Source: Haliea sp. (GTDB lineage Bacteria > Pseudomonadota > Gammaproteobacteria > Pseudomonadales > Halieaceae). From it: a stretch of 44,229 nt of DNA. The stretch covers positions 1 to 44,229 of the forward strand of contig JANQUV010000128.1 in NCBI GenBank assembly GCA_030730585.1, written 5' to 3'. Made by a program: the position numbers and the translations under genes. Below, in pieces: positions 32,262 through 40,468 of the stretch. The notes beneath the pieces were generated by a model. The model made no database searches. It had not been told where the DNA came from and saw only the letters and a list, made by a program, of their open reading frames with translations. The stretch's first letter is position 1, and each line of letters starts with the position of its first letter.

Positions 32262-33406
32262 GTTCGACCTGTGTTGCCGCGTTGTTGTTGCTGCTTGGCG
32301 CGTGCGCCGGCTCACCACCAGCGCCGGGAACGGCAGCCGTTGGCGGTGCACCGGTCGATGCAGCTGAATCCGCCACGCTTGCAGCCACCTTGGCGGTGGG
32401 CAGCGTGCGCCTGGAAACGGTCCCGCAGCCCCTGACGCCCGCCTTGTCACTGGTAGTGGCGAGTTTCGATCCTGGCCTGCCGGCCTCATCTGTAGGGCTC
32501 AGCCGCGCCGGGATATTTCCTGAAATTCGCAAGGCCGAAGCCCGTTTCATGCCCGTGCTGCTGCGTCAGGTGCTGCAGGACAGCAATGCCTGGGGGCCTG
32601 TGCGGGTGCTGCCAGAACCTCAAAGCACCGCTGAGTTGCAAATTGATGGGCGCATTCTGCACTCGGACGGGCGCACCTTGGCGCTGCATATTAGAGCCAC
32701 TGACGCCAGTGGCGCCATCTGGCTGGACCGCAGCTACCGTGACGAGTCGCAGCCTGGCGACTTCACCGCCAGCGGCAGCATGGACCCCTTTATCGACCTT
32801 TACTGGCAGGTAGCGAATGACCTGCTGGCGGCCCATCGCGAGCGCAGTAGCGATGCCTTGCAGCAGCTGCCGACCATTGCTCTGCTGCATCAGGCGACCC
32901 TGCTGGCACCCGAGGCGTTTGCCGGGTACCTCACAGAAACCGATACGGGTGGCTATGCGCTGCGCCGTGTTCCAGCCGAAGAAGACCCCATGCTGGGCCG
33001 AGTGCAGCGTATTCGGGACCAGGAGTACCGCTTCGTAGACGCGGTTGATCAACAGTACGTCGACCTCTTTGACACGATGCAGCCAACTTACAACCTGTGG
33101 CGCCAGTTTGGACGTGAACAAGCCGAGTACCGGGAGGATTATCAGCGTCGTCTGGCACAGCGCGACCGGGCAGGCCCTCGCGGCACGTTCGCGGCCATGG
33201 AGCAAACCTACAACGCCTTCAAGTGGAGTAAAATTCAGCAGCAGGATCTGGAGGATCTGGCGCTGGGATTTAATAACGAAGTTCAGCCAACCGTGCTGGA
33301 CGTGAGTGGCAGTGTGTACCGTTTGAGCGGCAGTCTTGAGAGCCAATATGCGCAATGGCGTGACATCCTGGGTGATATTTTCCGCCTTGAGTCTGGCCTG
33401 CCGTGA
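32240..33406 (+). CDS. Hypothetical lipoprotein (388 aa)
   Basis: The GTG start at 32240 lies inside the previous gene; the signal peptide (about residues 1-21) ends in LLGAC (Cys22). A Pro/Ala-rich linker leads to a mixed alpha/beta domain (about residues 65-190) with VASFDPGLP, ELQIDGRILHSDGRTLALHI and a tryptophan-rich strand. The C-terminal half (about 200-388) is strongly helical and charged, with QEYRFVDAVDQQYVDLFD and REDYQRRLAQRDR, possibly a coiled coil. No known domain is recognised. The first domain looks faintly like auxiliary lipoproteins of ABC transport systems, but no transporter gene is nearby. Conserved alongside the preceding lipoprotein by overlap only; function unknown. 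Confidence 0.75.
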   Translation: MHYRNRLSSTCVAALLLLLGACAGSPPAPGTAAVGGAPVDAAESATLAATLAVGSVRLETVPQPLTPALSLVVASFDPGLPASSVGLSRAGIFPEIRKAEARFMPVLLRQVLQDSNAWGPVRVLPEPQSTAELQIDGRILHSDGRTLALHIRATDASGAIWLDRSYRDESQPGDFTASGSMDPFIDLYWQVANDLLAAHRERSSDALQQLPTIALLHQATLLAPEAFAGYLTETDTGGYALRRVPAEEDPMLGRVQRIRDQEYRFVDAVDQQYVDLFDTMQPTYNLWRQFGREQAEYREDYQRRLAQRDRAGPRGTFAAMEQTYNAFKWSKIQQQDLEDLALGFNNEVQPTVLDVSGSVYRLSGSLESQYAQWRDILGDIFRLESGLP

Positions 33407-33452
33407 GCGCCGCATAGCGGCATAATGCTGAGGGTTGCGCTAAGCTAACTCC

Positions 33453-34118
33453 ATGAGTGACAGAAAACCCAGAGATGACCCCGAAGGCCTGCTCGCAGGC
33501 CTGATGCGCTTTACCGGTCAGGTTGCCGGCGGCACACTCGAAATCGCCCGGCACACAGCAACCATGACGGCCATGTTTGGCGAGGGCTGGCTGCGGCAAA
33601 CGCTGTTGCAGAGTATGGAGCCCGAGCGGCTGGAGGCCATGGCCGATGCTGGCCATTTACTGCGCGATGCAAGGGAGACCGCTGGGCTTTCCCTGAAAGA
33701 GCTGGCGGATAGCCTGGGGCTGTCTGACAAGTCTGTGCTGGAGGACGTTGAGAGCGGCGAGAAGATTATGCCACTGGAGCTTGTGCTGCGCTCCGCCAGC
33801 CTGCTTGCGCGGCATGATCCCGTGCCATTTCTGATCAAGTTTTTGCGTACCTACAATCCACAGCTGGAGCAGTGGGGTGTGATGGCGCTGCCGCGCCAGT
33901 ACGAGCGCGAGCGGCGTTTCGTCAACGTGTACCGCCAGCATGACGCATTGCGTACCTTGACTGACGACGAGCACGACCGGTTCATTCACTACATTGACGG
34001 CGCAGCGCAGCTGGTGCTCGATGTTATGCAGAATGAAAAAGCCGCAAATTCGCTACCCGCGGCAGTCCCGAAACCACAGGCGACTGCGCGGAAGCGCGCT
34101 CCACCCAAGCGCAGTTAG
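33453..34118 (+). CDS. XRE-type helix-turn-helix protein, 221 aa
   Basis: The central region (about residues 67-115) reads as a lambda-repressor-like helix-turn-helix: LLRDARETAGLSLKELADSL followed by LSDKSVLEDVESGEKIMPLELV. The N-terminal 65 residues are helical with a possible amphipathic membrane-touching segment (FTGQVAGGTLEIARHTA). The C-terminal part is charged and helical and ends in a Lys/Arg/Pro-rich tail (ARKRAPPKRS) that could bind nucleic acid. It is likely a transcriptional regulator, with unknown target. A GCCGC-ATA-GCGGC hairpin lies just upstream. No strong ribosome site precedes the ATG. The rlmKL gene starts 50 bases after the stop. Confidence 0.7.
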   Translation: MSDRKPRDDPEGLLAGLMRFTGQVAGGTLEIARHTATMTAMFGEGWLRQTLLQSMEPERLEAMADAGHLLRDARETAGLSLKELADSLGLSDKSVLEDVESGEKIMPLELVLRSASLLARHDPVPFLIKFLRTYNPQLEQWGVMALPRQYERERRFVNVYRQHDALRTLTDDEHDRFIHYIDGAAQLVLDVMQNEKAANSLPAAVPKPQATARKRAPPKRS

Positions 34119-34167
34119 CGCCACTCCGGTACACTGTGCGCCTCAAAAGCGCTCGCCGGACCTTTGC

Positions 34168-36462
34168 ATGTCACGTCCCACGTCTCCCTCTACCGCTCCT
34201 GTTACACAATCGCCCGCTGCCAGCCGGCAGTGGTTCTCGACTTGCCCGAAGGGTATGGAAGGCCTGCTGCGCGATGAGCTGCTCACTCTGGGTGCCGATT
34301 CTGCACGTGAAACCGTCGCCGGAGTCTATTTCGAGGGCCCTTTATCCATGGGTTACCGCGCCTGCCTCTGGTCGCGCCTGGCGAACCGCGTGCTGTTACC
34401 TTTGGCGAAGTTTGATGCGGCGGATGCAGATGCCCTGTATCGCGGTATACACAGCGTTAACTGGCGCGATATTTTTGCCCCCGAACAGACATTCAGTATT
34501 GATTTCACCGGCGAAAATCCCGAGATCCGCAACACCCAGTTTGGTGCGCAGCGCACTAAAGATGCCATTGTGGACTGGTTTGTGGAGCAGGGGTTCGCAC
34601 GCCCTTCGGTCGACCGAGGCAATCCGGACCTGCGTTTCAACGTGCGTTTGTCCAAACACGGGGCCTTGCTGGCACTGGATATGTCCGGCGGTAGCCTGCA
34701 TCGCCGTAACTATCGGCTGCAAGCCGGCGCGGCGCCGCTGAAGGAAAACCTTGCAGCGGCGATTTTGTTGCGCGCCGATTGGCCGGGCATGGCCGCGCGC
34801 GGCGGGGCGCTTATCGACCCCATGTGTGGCTCGGGAACGCTGCTCCTTGAAGGCGCTATGATGGCGGCGGATATGGCCCCGGGGCTGGGTCGAGAGCGTT
34901 TCGGGTTTGAGCGCTGGCAGGGCCACAATGCGCCGCAGTGGCAGGCGCTACTGGCGGATGCTCACAGCCGCGCGGAACGCGGAAAGCGTGCACAATTGCC
35001 AGAGATACGCGGCTATGACGCAGATCCCGCAGTATTGCGTCGGGCACAGGACAACATCGCCCGTGCTGGCCTGGAGAGCGTGGTGCGGGTGAGTTGTAAA
35101 CCCCTGGCGGAGTTGAGCAAGCCCACGCATTTACCCCTGTCACAGGGGTTGGTGGTCTGTAATCCACCTTACGGTGAGCGCCTCGGCGACAGGGATAGCT
35201 TGCCCTATCTGTATCGGCAGTTGGGTGAAACCCTGATTCGGGAGTTTGCCGGGTGGCAGGCGGCCATCTTCACGGGAGACAAGGCTCTGGGCCGGGCCAC
35301 GGGCTTGCGCAGTCACAAACAATACACCTTGTGGAACGGTGCGCTGGAAGCGTCACTGCTCTTGTTTGACCTGGCCGACAACCGGCTCAGTGACCGTTTA
35401 CCCGGCGCGGCACGCAGCGCGGCTGCCGGTGGAGCCGTCGAGGGTGGCACCCACGTAACCGGTGCGGCGCAAGAGAGCGGGGAGCTTTCGGCCGGCGCTA
35501 CCATGTTCGCCAATCGGCTGCGCAAGAATCGGCGACGCCTTGCGTCCTGGGTCAAGCGCGAAAATATTGACTGCTACCGCCTGTACGACGCCGATATGCC
35601 CGAATATGCGGTAGCGGTCGACCTCTATGGTAGTCAGGTTCACGTGGCGGAGTATCAAGCGCCCGCTGATGTCGACCCGGAAGCAGCCGCCGCGCGTTTT
35701 GAAGAAATTCGTTCGGCGCTGCCTGTGGCTTTGGGTGTTGCACCCTCCGCCGTAGCGTACAAAGTGCGGCAGCGACAGCGTGGGGAGCAGCAGTATCGCA
35801 AGCAGGCCAGTGAAGGCGAGTTGTTACCGGTGAGCGAAGGGCCGGCACGCTTACTGGTGAATATGCACGATTACCTCGACACTGGCCTCTTTCTTGACCA
35901 TCGGCCACTGCGCCTGCGCCTTGGGCGCGAGGCCAGCGGCTGCGATTTTCTCAATTTGTTTTGCTACACCGGCAGTGCCACCATTCATGCAGCTTTGGGT
36001 GGAGCGCGCAGCACCACCAGCGTCGACCTGTCGAACACTTATTTGGGCTGGTTGCGCAAGAACCTGGCGCAAAACGGGCTGGATGAAACGCGCAACACGC
36101 TGGTCCGCGCCGACTGCCTGGCATGGTTGGAGTCTTGCGCTCAACGCTTTGACATCATTCTTCTGGACCCACCGTCATTTTCCAATTCGCGCAAGGTCGA
36201 AGGCAGTTTTGACGTGCAGCGCGACCACGTGGCCTTGGTGAAAGCCGCGATGGACCGCCTGCGCCCGGGTGGTGTGCTGTACTTCTCCAACAACCGCCGG
36301 GGCTTTCGACTGGATGCGGGCCTCACGGCAGGTTACCACTGTGAAGATATTTCACGCGCGACGCTCGACCCGGATTTTCAGCGCAATCCGAGGATCCACC
36401 AATGTTGGCGTATTTCGTTGTTGGAGGGCTCCAAGCAAGAAAACCCATGGGCTCGCAGGTAA
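34168..36462 (+). CDS. rlmL: Bifunctional 23S rRNA m2G2445 / m7G2069 methyltransferase RlmKL
   Basis: A 764-residue fusion of two methyltransferases that modify 23S rRNA during 50S assembly (E. coli RlmKL, 702 residues). The N-terminal half has a THUMP domain (about residues 60-180), the SAM motif DPMCGSGTLLLEGA (about 217) and catalytic NPPYGER (about 332) of RlmL. The C-terminal half (RlmK) has FLNLFCYTGSATIHA and LDPPSFSNS (about 666). Extra length comes from an N-terminal Ser/Thr/Pro-rich extension of about 20 residues and an Ala/Gly-rich linker (about residues 410-445) between the halves. I set the start at ATG 34168, the last start before QWFSTCPKGMEGLL; a longer frame upstream is not protein-like. 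A terminator follows. Confidence 0.93.
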   Translation: MSRPTSPSTAPVTQSPAASRQWFSTCPKGMEGLLRDELLTLGADSARETVAGVYFEGPLSMGYRACLWSRLANRVLLPLAKFDAADADALYRGIHSVNWRDIFAPEQTFSIDFTGENPEIRNTQFGAQRTKDAIVDWFVEQGFARPSVDRGNPDLRFNVRLSKHGALLALDMSGGSLHRRNYRLQAGAAPLKENLAAAILLRADWPGMAARGGALIDPMCGSGTLLLEGAMMAADMAPGLGRERFGFERWQGHNAPQWQALLADAHSRAERGKRAQLPEIRGYDADPAVLRRAQDNIARAGLESVVRVSCKPLAELSKPTHLPLSQGLVVCNPPYGERLGDRDSLPYLYRQLGETLIREFAGWQAAIFTGDKALGRATGLRSHKQYTLWNGALEASLLLFDLADNRLSDRLPGAARSAAAGGAVEGGTHVTGAAQESGELSAGATMFANRLRKNRRRLASWVKRENIDCYRLYDADMPEYAVAVDLYGSQVHVAEYQAPADVDPEAAAARFEEIRSALPVALGVAPSAVAYKVRQRQRGEQQYRKQASEGELLPVSEGPARLLVNMHDYLDTGLFLDHRPLRLRLGREASGCDFLNLFCYTGSATIHAALGGARSTTSVDLSNTYLGWLRKNLAQNGLDETRNTLVRADCLAWLESCAQRFDIILLDPPSFSNSRKVEGSFDVQRDHVALVKAAMDRLRPGGVLYFSNNRRGFRLDAGLTAGYHCEDISRATLDPDFQRNPRIHQCWRISLLEGSKQENPWARR

Positions 36463-36489
36463 GTACCTGCAAACATACTGAATTTTTTG

Positions 36490-36537
36490 CCCACACTCCT
36501 TGACGCTTTGTTCGGGCTGCGTGTGTGGGATTTTTTA
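36490..36537 (+). terminator. Rho-independent terminator of rlmKL
   Basis: CCCACAC (36490-36496) pairs perfectly with GTGTGGG (36523-36529), with an inner ACGC/GCGT pairing (36503-36506 with 36519-36522), and is followed by ATTTTTTAA. Placed 28 bases after the rlmKL stop, this is a convincing terminator. Confidence 0.8.
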
Positions 36538-36674
36538 ATCTCTAAAGTGGTTTAAATATATTACTTAAATATATGAAAAATATGAAGTATATATAAAATA
36601 TATTGTTTGCCGTCCGAAACGTTGATTCGAGCGCCTGGCAGGCTTCCACAAGAGTATCCCCAGACTTATCCACA
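36534..36674. other. AT-rich intergenic stretch with a perfect DnaA box
   Basis: Bases 36534-36606 are almost pure A/T, with several AAATATAT and TATATA repeats, unlike the GC-rich surroundings. About 60 bases later lies TTATCCACA (36666-36674), an exact match to the DnaA box consensus TTATNCACA. Apart from the terminator before it, the 36463-36781 gap contains no gene I can support. One box and one AT-rich island do not make an origin; the usual neighbours of oriC are absent. Confidence 0.6.
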
Positions 36675-36781
36675 GCTCGAGCTGCAGATTGCCTGGCTTC
36701 ATATGGCTCTCGTGTGCTTGTTTGTTTCTTATTGGGTGTCTGTGCTCCAATGCTGTTTACGGGTTAAGCGCGAGGAACGGT

Positions 36782-37237
36782 ATGCACAGGCTGGTCATTG
36801 TTTACCACAGCCAGAGCGGCGCCAGTGCGCGGCTAGCGGCGGCCGCTATGGCTGGCGCCCAAAGCGTATCTGAAGTGTCTGCCGTTCTTTACAGAGCCTG
36901 GGACGCAGGGGCGCAGGAGGTGCTTGCGGCCGATGGGCTCATGTTGGTGGCTGCGGAGAACGCCGGGGCGTTGAGCGGTACCATGAAGGACTTTCTCGAT
37001 CGCACCTTTTACCCCGTGTGGGAGCAGGGTAGGGTGCTGCCCTATGCTCTGCTGCTGAGCGCCGGGAATGACGGCCGCGGGGCGCGCTCTCAGGCGCAAC
37101 GCATACTAGCCGGTTACCCCATGCGAGAGGCGCTGGAGCCACTGATTTGCCGCGGCGTTGTAGATGTCGTTTTGGAAGCGCGGGCGCGAGAATTCGGCGC
37201 AGGATTCGCTGCAGGCCTGGGCATGGGAATATTCTGA
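36782..37237 (+). CDS. Flavodoxin-like NAD(P)H-dependent FMN oxidoreductase
   Basis: A 151-residue flavodoxin-fold protein. The FMN phosphate loop YHSQSGASARLA (residues 8-19) follows the first strand RLVIVY. The second flavin loop region is AAENAGALSGTMKDFLDRTFYP (AENxGxxxGxxKxFLDR/FYP pattern), which NADPH-dependent FMN reductase-like flavodoxins use. It may reduce flavins or quinones; the partner is unknown. ATG 36782 follows GAGGAA at good spacing; an upstream frame extension that would add 31 residues is not needed. It stands alone on the plus strand, after the AT-rich gap and before the convergent LysR gene. Confidence 0.82.
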   Translation: MHRLVIVYHSQSGASARLAAAAMAGAQSVSEVSAVLYRAWDAGAQEVLAADGLMLVAAENAGALSGTMKDFLDRTFYPVWEQGRVLPYALLLSAGNDGRGARSQAQRILAGYPMREALEPLICRGVVDVVLEARAREFGAGFAAGLGMGIF

Positions 37238-37263
37238 CTTGAACGCAGGGGAGCACGCTTGAT

Positions 37264-37428
37264 ATGACTGAGTCGGCACATGACAGGCAGAAACCTGAGG
37301 GTTTTACCCAACTGCCAACCGGTTTGGGCTATACCGATACATTACAGCCCTGTTACCGCCGAATGAACCTCAGCCCGCGCCGCCCAAGGCGGTGCCAGGG
37401 TCGGCGCAGGTCTCCAGAACGGCGATGA
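37264..37428 (+). CDS. Possible small protein (54 aa) in the flavodoxin-LysR gap
   Basis: ATG 37264, with GGGGAG about 10 bases upstream, opens a frame of 54 codons that ends antisense inside the LysR gene. The first 36 residues (for example GFTQLPTGLGYTDTLQP) look like normal protein and the last 18 are Arg-rich, as expected from overlap with a gene on the other strand. It may be the truncated start of a lost gene or a chance frame; no family recognised. Confidence 0.2.
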   Translation: MTESAHDRQKPEGFTQLPTGLGYTDTLQPCYRRMNLSPRRPRRCQGRRRSPERR

Positions 37429-38272
37429 AGGCCTGCGCCGCCCGCGACAGGCTGCGACCGCGGTGATACACAAGCCCGAGCGTGCGCTGCAGCGTCACTC
37501 CCTTTATCGGCAAGGTGCACAGCTCGTCAGCCAGCATGCTCTTGGGCAGCACCGTCCAGCCCAGCCCGACAGCAGTCATCATGCGAATGGTTTCGAGATA
37601 ATTGGTCGCCATGGAGACCTTGAGTTCCAAGCGGTGCCCCGTAAACAGGCGTTTGATGATTTGGCCGGTATAGGTGTTCAGCCCCGGTAGAATAGCGGGA
37701 TGCTGGGCAAGATTTACAAGCGTGATGTGCTGGCGCTGTGCGATCAGTGGGTGATCAGCTGCGGCCATAAACGCCAGCGAGTCTTCCCACACCGCTTGAG
37801 CAATCAGGCTTTCGTCTTTGTCCGGTGCCAGTGTCACGACGGCGAGCTCTGAGCGCCCCTGCCTGATGAGGTCATAAGCTTGCTCCGAGTCGGTGAACGC
37901 AATGTCAATGTTCGCGCCCGGGTGCGTTTTGCTGAAGGCGCTCAATACCGGTGCAAGCCGGTGTAAGCCAATGTGATGACTGGTGGCCAGGCGCAGCTGT
38001 CCGGCCACGTCCCCCGACAAATCGCGCACGGCACGTTCCGCGCTCAGCAGCTGCTGGGTAATGGTTCGCGCGTGCGGCAACAAGGCGTGGCCGGCTTCGG
38101 TGAGCGTGATGTGACGGCCGATGCGGTCGAATAGGGTGCTGCCCAGGCCCTGCTCCAATAGCGCAATACGTTTGCTGACGGCCGGCTGTGTCAGATGCAG
38201 GCGCTCAGCAGCCAGTGAGAACGACGCTTCCTCAGCAACCAGTAGGAATGCGTGCAGGTTTTGAAGCTCCAT
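37370..38272 (-). CDS. LysR-family transcriptional regulator of the leu operon
   Basis: A 300-residue LysR-type regulator. The winged helix-turn-helix fills residues 1-60 (EEASFSLAAERLHLTQPAVSKRI, LFDRIGRHITLTEAG), and the effector-binding domain covers about 90-295. Divergent placement next to leuC is the arrangement seen in Pseudomonas, where a LysR gene precedes leuCDB. It likely activates leuCDB in response to a pathway intermediate and represses itself; the effector is inferred to be a leucine-pathway metabolite. GAGGAA lies close before ATG 38272 and is inside the T-N11-A palindrome at 38277-38291, so binding there would also block its own translation start region. It ends convergently with the flavodoxin-like gene. 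Confidence 0.87.
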   Translation of the reverse strand: MELQNLHAFLLVAEEASFSLAAERLHLTQPAVSKRIALLEQGLGSTLFDRIGRHITLTEAGHALLPHARTITQQLLSAERAVRDLSGDVAGQLRLATSHHIGLHRLAPVLSAFSKTHPGANIDIAFTDSEQAYDLIRQGRSELAVVTLAPDKDESLIAQAVWEDSLAFMAAADHPLIAQRQHITLVNLAQHPAILPGLNTYTGQIIKRLFTGHRLELKVSMATNYLETIRMMTAVGLGWTVLPKSMLADELCTLPIKGVTLQRTLGLVYHRGRSLSRAAQAFIAVLETCADPGTALGGAG

Positions 38273-38276
38273 ATAA

Positions 38277-38291
38277 ATTCCTCATGGGAAT
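38277..38291. promoter_or_regulatory. Putative LysR-regulator recognition site (T-N11-A palindrome)
   Basis: ATTCC-N5-GGAAT is a perfect inverted repeat that contains the T-N11-A core typical of LysR sites. Its centre (38284) lies about 65 bases upstream of the predicted leuC transcription start, the standard position of the high-affinity recognition site, and just downstream of the regulator's own predicted start. Confidence 0.65.
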
Positions 38292-38304
38292 GATATAGAT
38301 AAAA

Positions 38305-38333
38305 ATAATAAATTTGAGTAATCATTCGGCCAA
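38305..38333 (-). promoter_or_regulatory. Predicted promoter of the LysR gene
   Basis: On the minus strand TTGGCC (38333-38328) and TATTAT (38310-38305) are separated by exactly 17 bases, giving a start near 38298, about 26 bases before the ATG. It overlaps the leuC promoter back to back. Confidence 0.55.
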
Positions 38334-38342
38334 CCTTATCAT
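38314..38342 (+). promoter_or_regulatory. Predicted leuCDB promoter
   Basis: TTGAGT (38314-38319), a 17-base spacer and TATCAT (38337-38342) fit a sigma-70 promoter with a start near 38349, about 29 bases before the leuC ATG. It overlaps the oppositely directed LysR promoter, the usual arrangement for a LysR regulator and its target. Confidence 0.6.
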
Positions 38343-38377
38343 TGTTGTTCTGAATGTACACTCTGATGGAGACGAGC

Positions 38378-39811
38378 ATGGCTGGGCTGACACTGTATGA
38401 CAAACTCTGGCGTAACCATTTGGTAGACCAGCGCGAGGACGGTTCCGCGCTGATCTATATTGATCGTCATCTCATTCACGAAGTGACCTCGCCACAGGCC
38501 TTTGAGGGCTTGCGGCTGGCTGGGCGACGACCTTGGCGCCTGGGTGCGAACCTTGCCGTCCCAGACCACAACGTGCCGACTTCGCGCGAAGAGCGCGCGG
38601 GCGGTATCGCCGGTATATTGGATCAGGTGTCGCGCCTGCAAGTGCAAACACTCGACGACAACTGCCGCGACTTCGACATCGAGGAGATTCCGATCAACGA
38701 CGTGCGCCAGGGAATCGTGCACGTGGTGGGCCCGGAGCAGGGCGCAACACTACCTGGCATGACGGTCGTCTGCGGCGATTCACATACCTCTACTCACGGC
38801 GCACTGGGGGCCTTGGCGCACGGCATTGGTACCTCGGAGGTGGAGCATGTGCTCGCCACACAGTGTCTGATTCAGCAAAAAATGAAGAATCTGCTGATTC
38901 AGGTCGATGGCCAGCTGCAGCGGGGTGTCACCTCGAAAGACGTAGCCCTGGCGATCATTGGCCAAATTGGTACGGCCGGGGGCACAGGCTACGCGATCGA
39001 GTTTGCCGGCGAGGTTATTCGGGACATGAGCATGGAAGGCCGCATGACACTGTGCAATATGTCGATCGAGGCCGGCGCGCGAATGGGTATGATCGCCGTA
39101 GATCAAACAACGTTGGAGTATGTCGAGGGCCGCACCTTCGCGCCTTCGGGTGCGCTGTGGGACGCCGCCTGCGCAGCCTGGGCCGACCTGCACAGCGATG
39201 CTGATGCGGTCTTCGACCAAACCATCACTTTCCGCGGTGAAGACATCATGCCGCAGGTGACCTGGGGGAATTCTCCTGAAATGGTGCTGCCTGTGAACGG
39301 CATCATTCCTGATCCCGAGGCCATGGAAAATGCCACACAACGCAGCGCGACCATTCGTGCGCTGCACTATATGGGGCTGAAACCCGGTATGGCCATTACG
39401 GACATTCAGCTCGACCGCGTATTTATTGGCTCCTGCACCAATTCCCGGATAGAGGATTTGCGCGCCGCCGCCGAGGTGGTGCGGGGTCGACAGGTCGCAT
39501 CCACCCTCAAGCAGGCACTGGTGGTGCCAGGTTCCGGGCAGGTTAAGGCGCAGGCCGAGGCTGAAGGGTTACATGAAATATTCCTTGCCGCCGGTATGGA
39601 ATGGCGCGAGCCCGGCTGCTCCATGTGTTTGGCGATGAATGCGGACAAGCTGGGGTCTGGCGAACATTGCGCGTCCACCTCCAACCGCAACTTTGAAGGG
39701 CGTCAAGGCATCGGCGGCCGCACACACCTGGTCAGCCCGGCGATGGCGGCGGCGGCGGCGATAGCCGGGCATTTTGTCGATGTCCGCACACTGCAGGAGC
39801 ATAGCGCATGA
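38378..39811 (+). CDS. leuC: 3-isopropylmalate dehydratase large subunit
   Basis: A 477-residue aconitase-family protein that, with LeuD, isomerises 2-isopropylmalate to 3-isopropylmalate in leucine synthesis. The three ligands of the 4Fe-4S cluster are Cys353 ([11 protein letters not shown]), Cys414 and Cys417 (PGCSMCLAM). Also visible are [16 protein letters not shown] and the C-terminal [12 protein letters not shown]. The length and start match E. coli LeuC when ATG 38378 is used (GGAG six bases upstream); ATG codons at 38354 and 38366 are in frame but lack this site. It is the first gene of leuC-leuD-leuB, driven by a promoter facing the LysR gene. Its stop overlaps leuD by four bases (ATGA). 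Confidence 0.97.
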   Translation: MAGLTLYDKLWRNHLVDQREDGSALIYIDRHLIHEVTSPQAFEGLRLAGRRPWRLGANLAVPDHNVPTSREERAGGIAGILDQVSRLQVQTLDDNCRDFDIEEIPINDVRQGIVHVVGPEQGATLPGMTVVCGDSHTSTHGALGALAHGIGTSEVEHVLATQCLIQQKMKNLLIQVDGQLQRGVTSKDVALAIIGQIGTAGGTGYAIEFAGEVIRDMSMEGRMTLCNMSIEAGARMGMIAVDQTTLEYVEGRTFAPSGALWDAACAAWADLHSDADAVFDQTITFRGEDIMPQVTWGNSPEMVLPVNGIIPDPEAMENATQRSATIRALHYMGLKPGMAITDIQLDRVFIGSCTNSRIEDLRAAAEVVRGRQVASTLKQALVVPGSGQVKAQAEAEGLHEIFLAAGMEWREPGCSMCLAMNADKLGSGEHCASTSNRNFEGRQGIGGRTHLVSPAMAAAAAIAGHFVDVRTLQEHSA

Positions 39812-40467
39812 AGAGTTTTACCGTTCTTGAGGGTTTAGTTGCGCCAATGGACCGCGCCAACGTCGACACCGATATGATCATTCCCAAGCAATTCCTCAAA
39901 TCGATCAAGCGCAGCGGCTTTGGCCCCAACCTGTTCGACGAGATGCGCTACTTGGATGAAGGACAGCCCGGTGAGGACTGCACACAGCGGCCACTGAATC
40001 CTGAGTTCCCGTTGAATCATGCACGCTACCAGGGCGCGTCGGTGCTGCTGGCGCGGGAGAATTTCGGTTGTGGCTCTAGCCGCGAGCACGCGCCATGGGC
40101 TCTTGAAGACTATGGTTTTCGCTGTGTGATCGCCCCCAGCTTCGCTGACATTTTCTACAACAACTGCTTCAAGAACGGCATTCTGCCGGTGGTTTTGCCC
40201 GAGGCCGCCGTTGAGCAGCTGTTTCAAGCACTGTATGTCGAAGAAGGCTATCGCCTGGAGATAGATCTTGAGCAGCAGGAAGTGCGCACCGGGGAGGGGC
40301 AGGTGTTCGGTTTTTCCGTTGATGCAGCGCGCAAGCAGTGCCTTCTCAAGGGGCTTGATGACATTGGTGTGACGCTGGAAAGTGCCGCCGCCATTCGGCA
40401 GTTTGAAACCCGCTGGCGGGCCCAGTCCCCTTGGCTATTTGATGTGATTCGCAAGGAGCAGCGCTAA
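39808..40467 (+). CDS. leuD: 3-isopropylmalate dehydratase small subunit
   Basis: A 219-residue small subunit, the 'swivel' domain that completes the active site of LeuC. It shows [20 protein letters not shown] at the start and the substrate-binding loop [16 protein letters not shown], both hallmarks of LeuD, and [17 protein letters not shown]. The length is normal for the bacterial LeuD type (about 200-215). The ATG overlaps the leuC stop, so the subunits should be made in equal amounts. The leuB ribosome site AAGGAG lies inside its 3' end. Confidence 0.97.
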   Translation: MKSFTVLEGLVAPMDRANVDTDMIIPKQFLKSIKRSGFGPNLFDEMRYLDEGQPGEDCTQRPLNPEFPLNHARYQGASVLLARENFGCGSSREHAPWALEDYGFRCVIAPSFADIFYNNCFKNGILPVVLPEAAVEQLFQALYVEEGYRLEIDLEQQEVRTGEGQVFGFSVDAARKQCLLKGLDDIGVTLESAAAIRQFETRWRAQSPWLFDVIRKEQR

Positions 40468-40468
40468 T

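Noticed and set aside
32486-33415. 309-codon minus-strand frame opposite the second unknown lipoprotein
   Set aside because: The plus strand has a signal peptide with lipobox and a coupled start; the minus frame has none of these and reads like an antisense shadow.
36534-36674. Replication origin
   Set aside because: Only one DnaA box and no dnaA, gidA/mnmG, parA or rpmH gene nearby; reported only as an AT-rich site.
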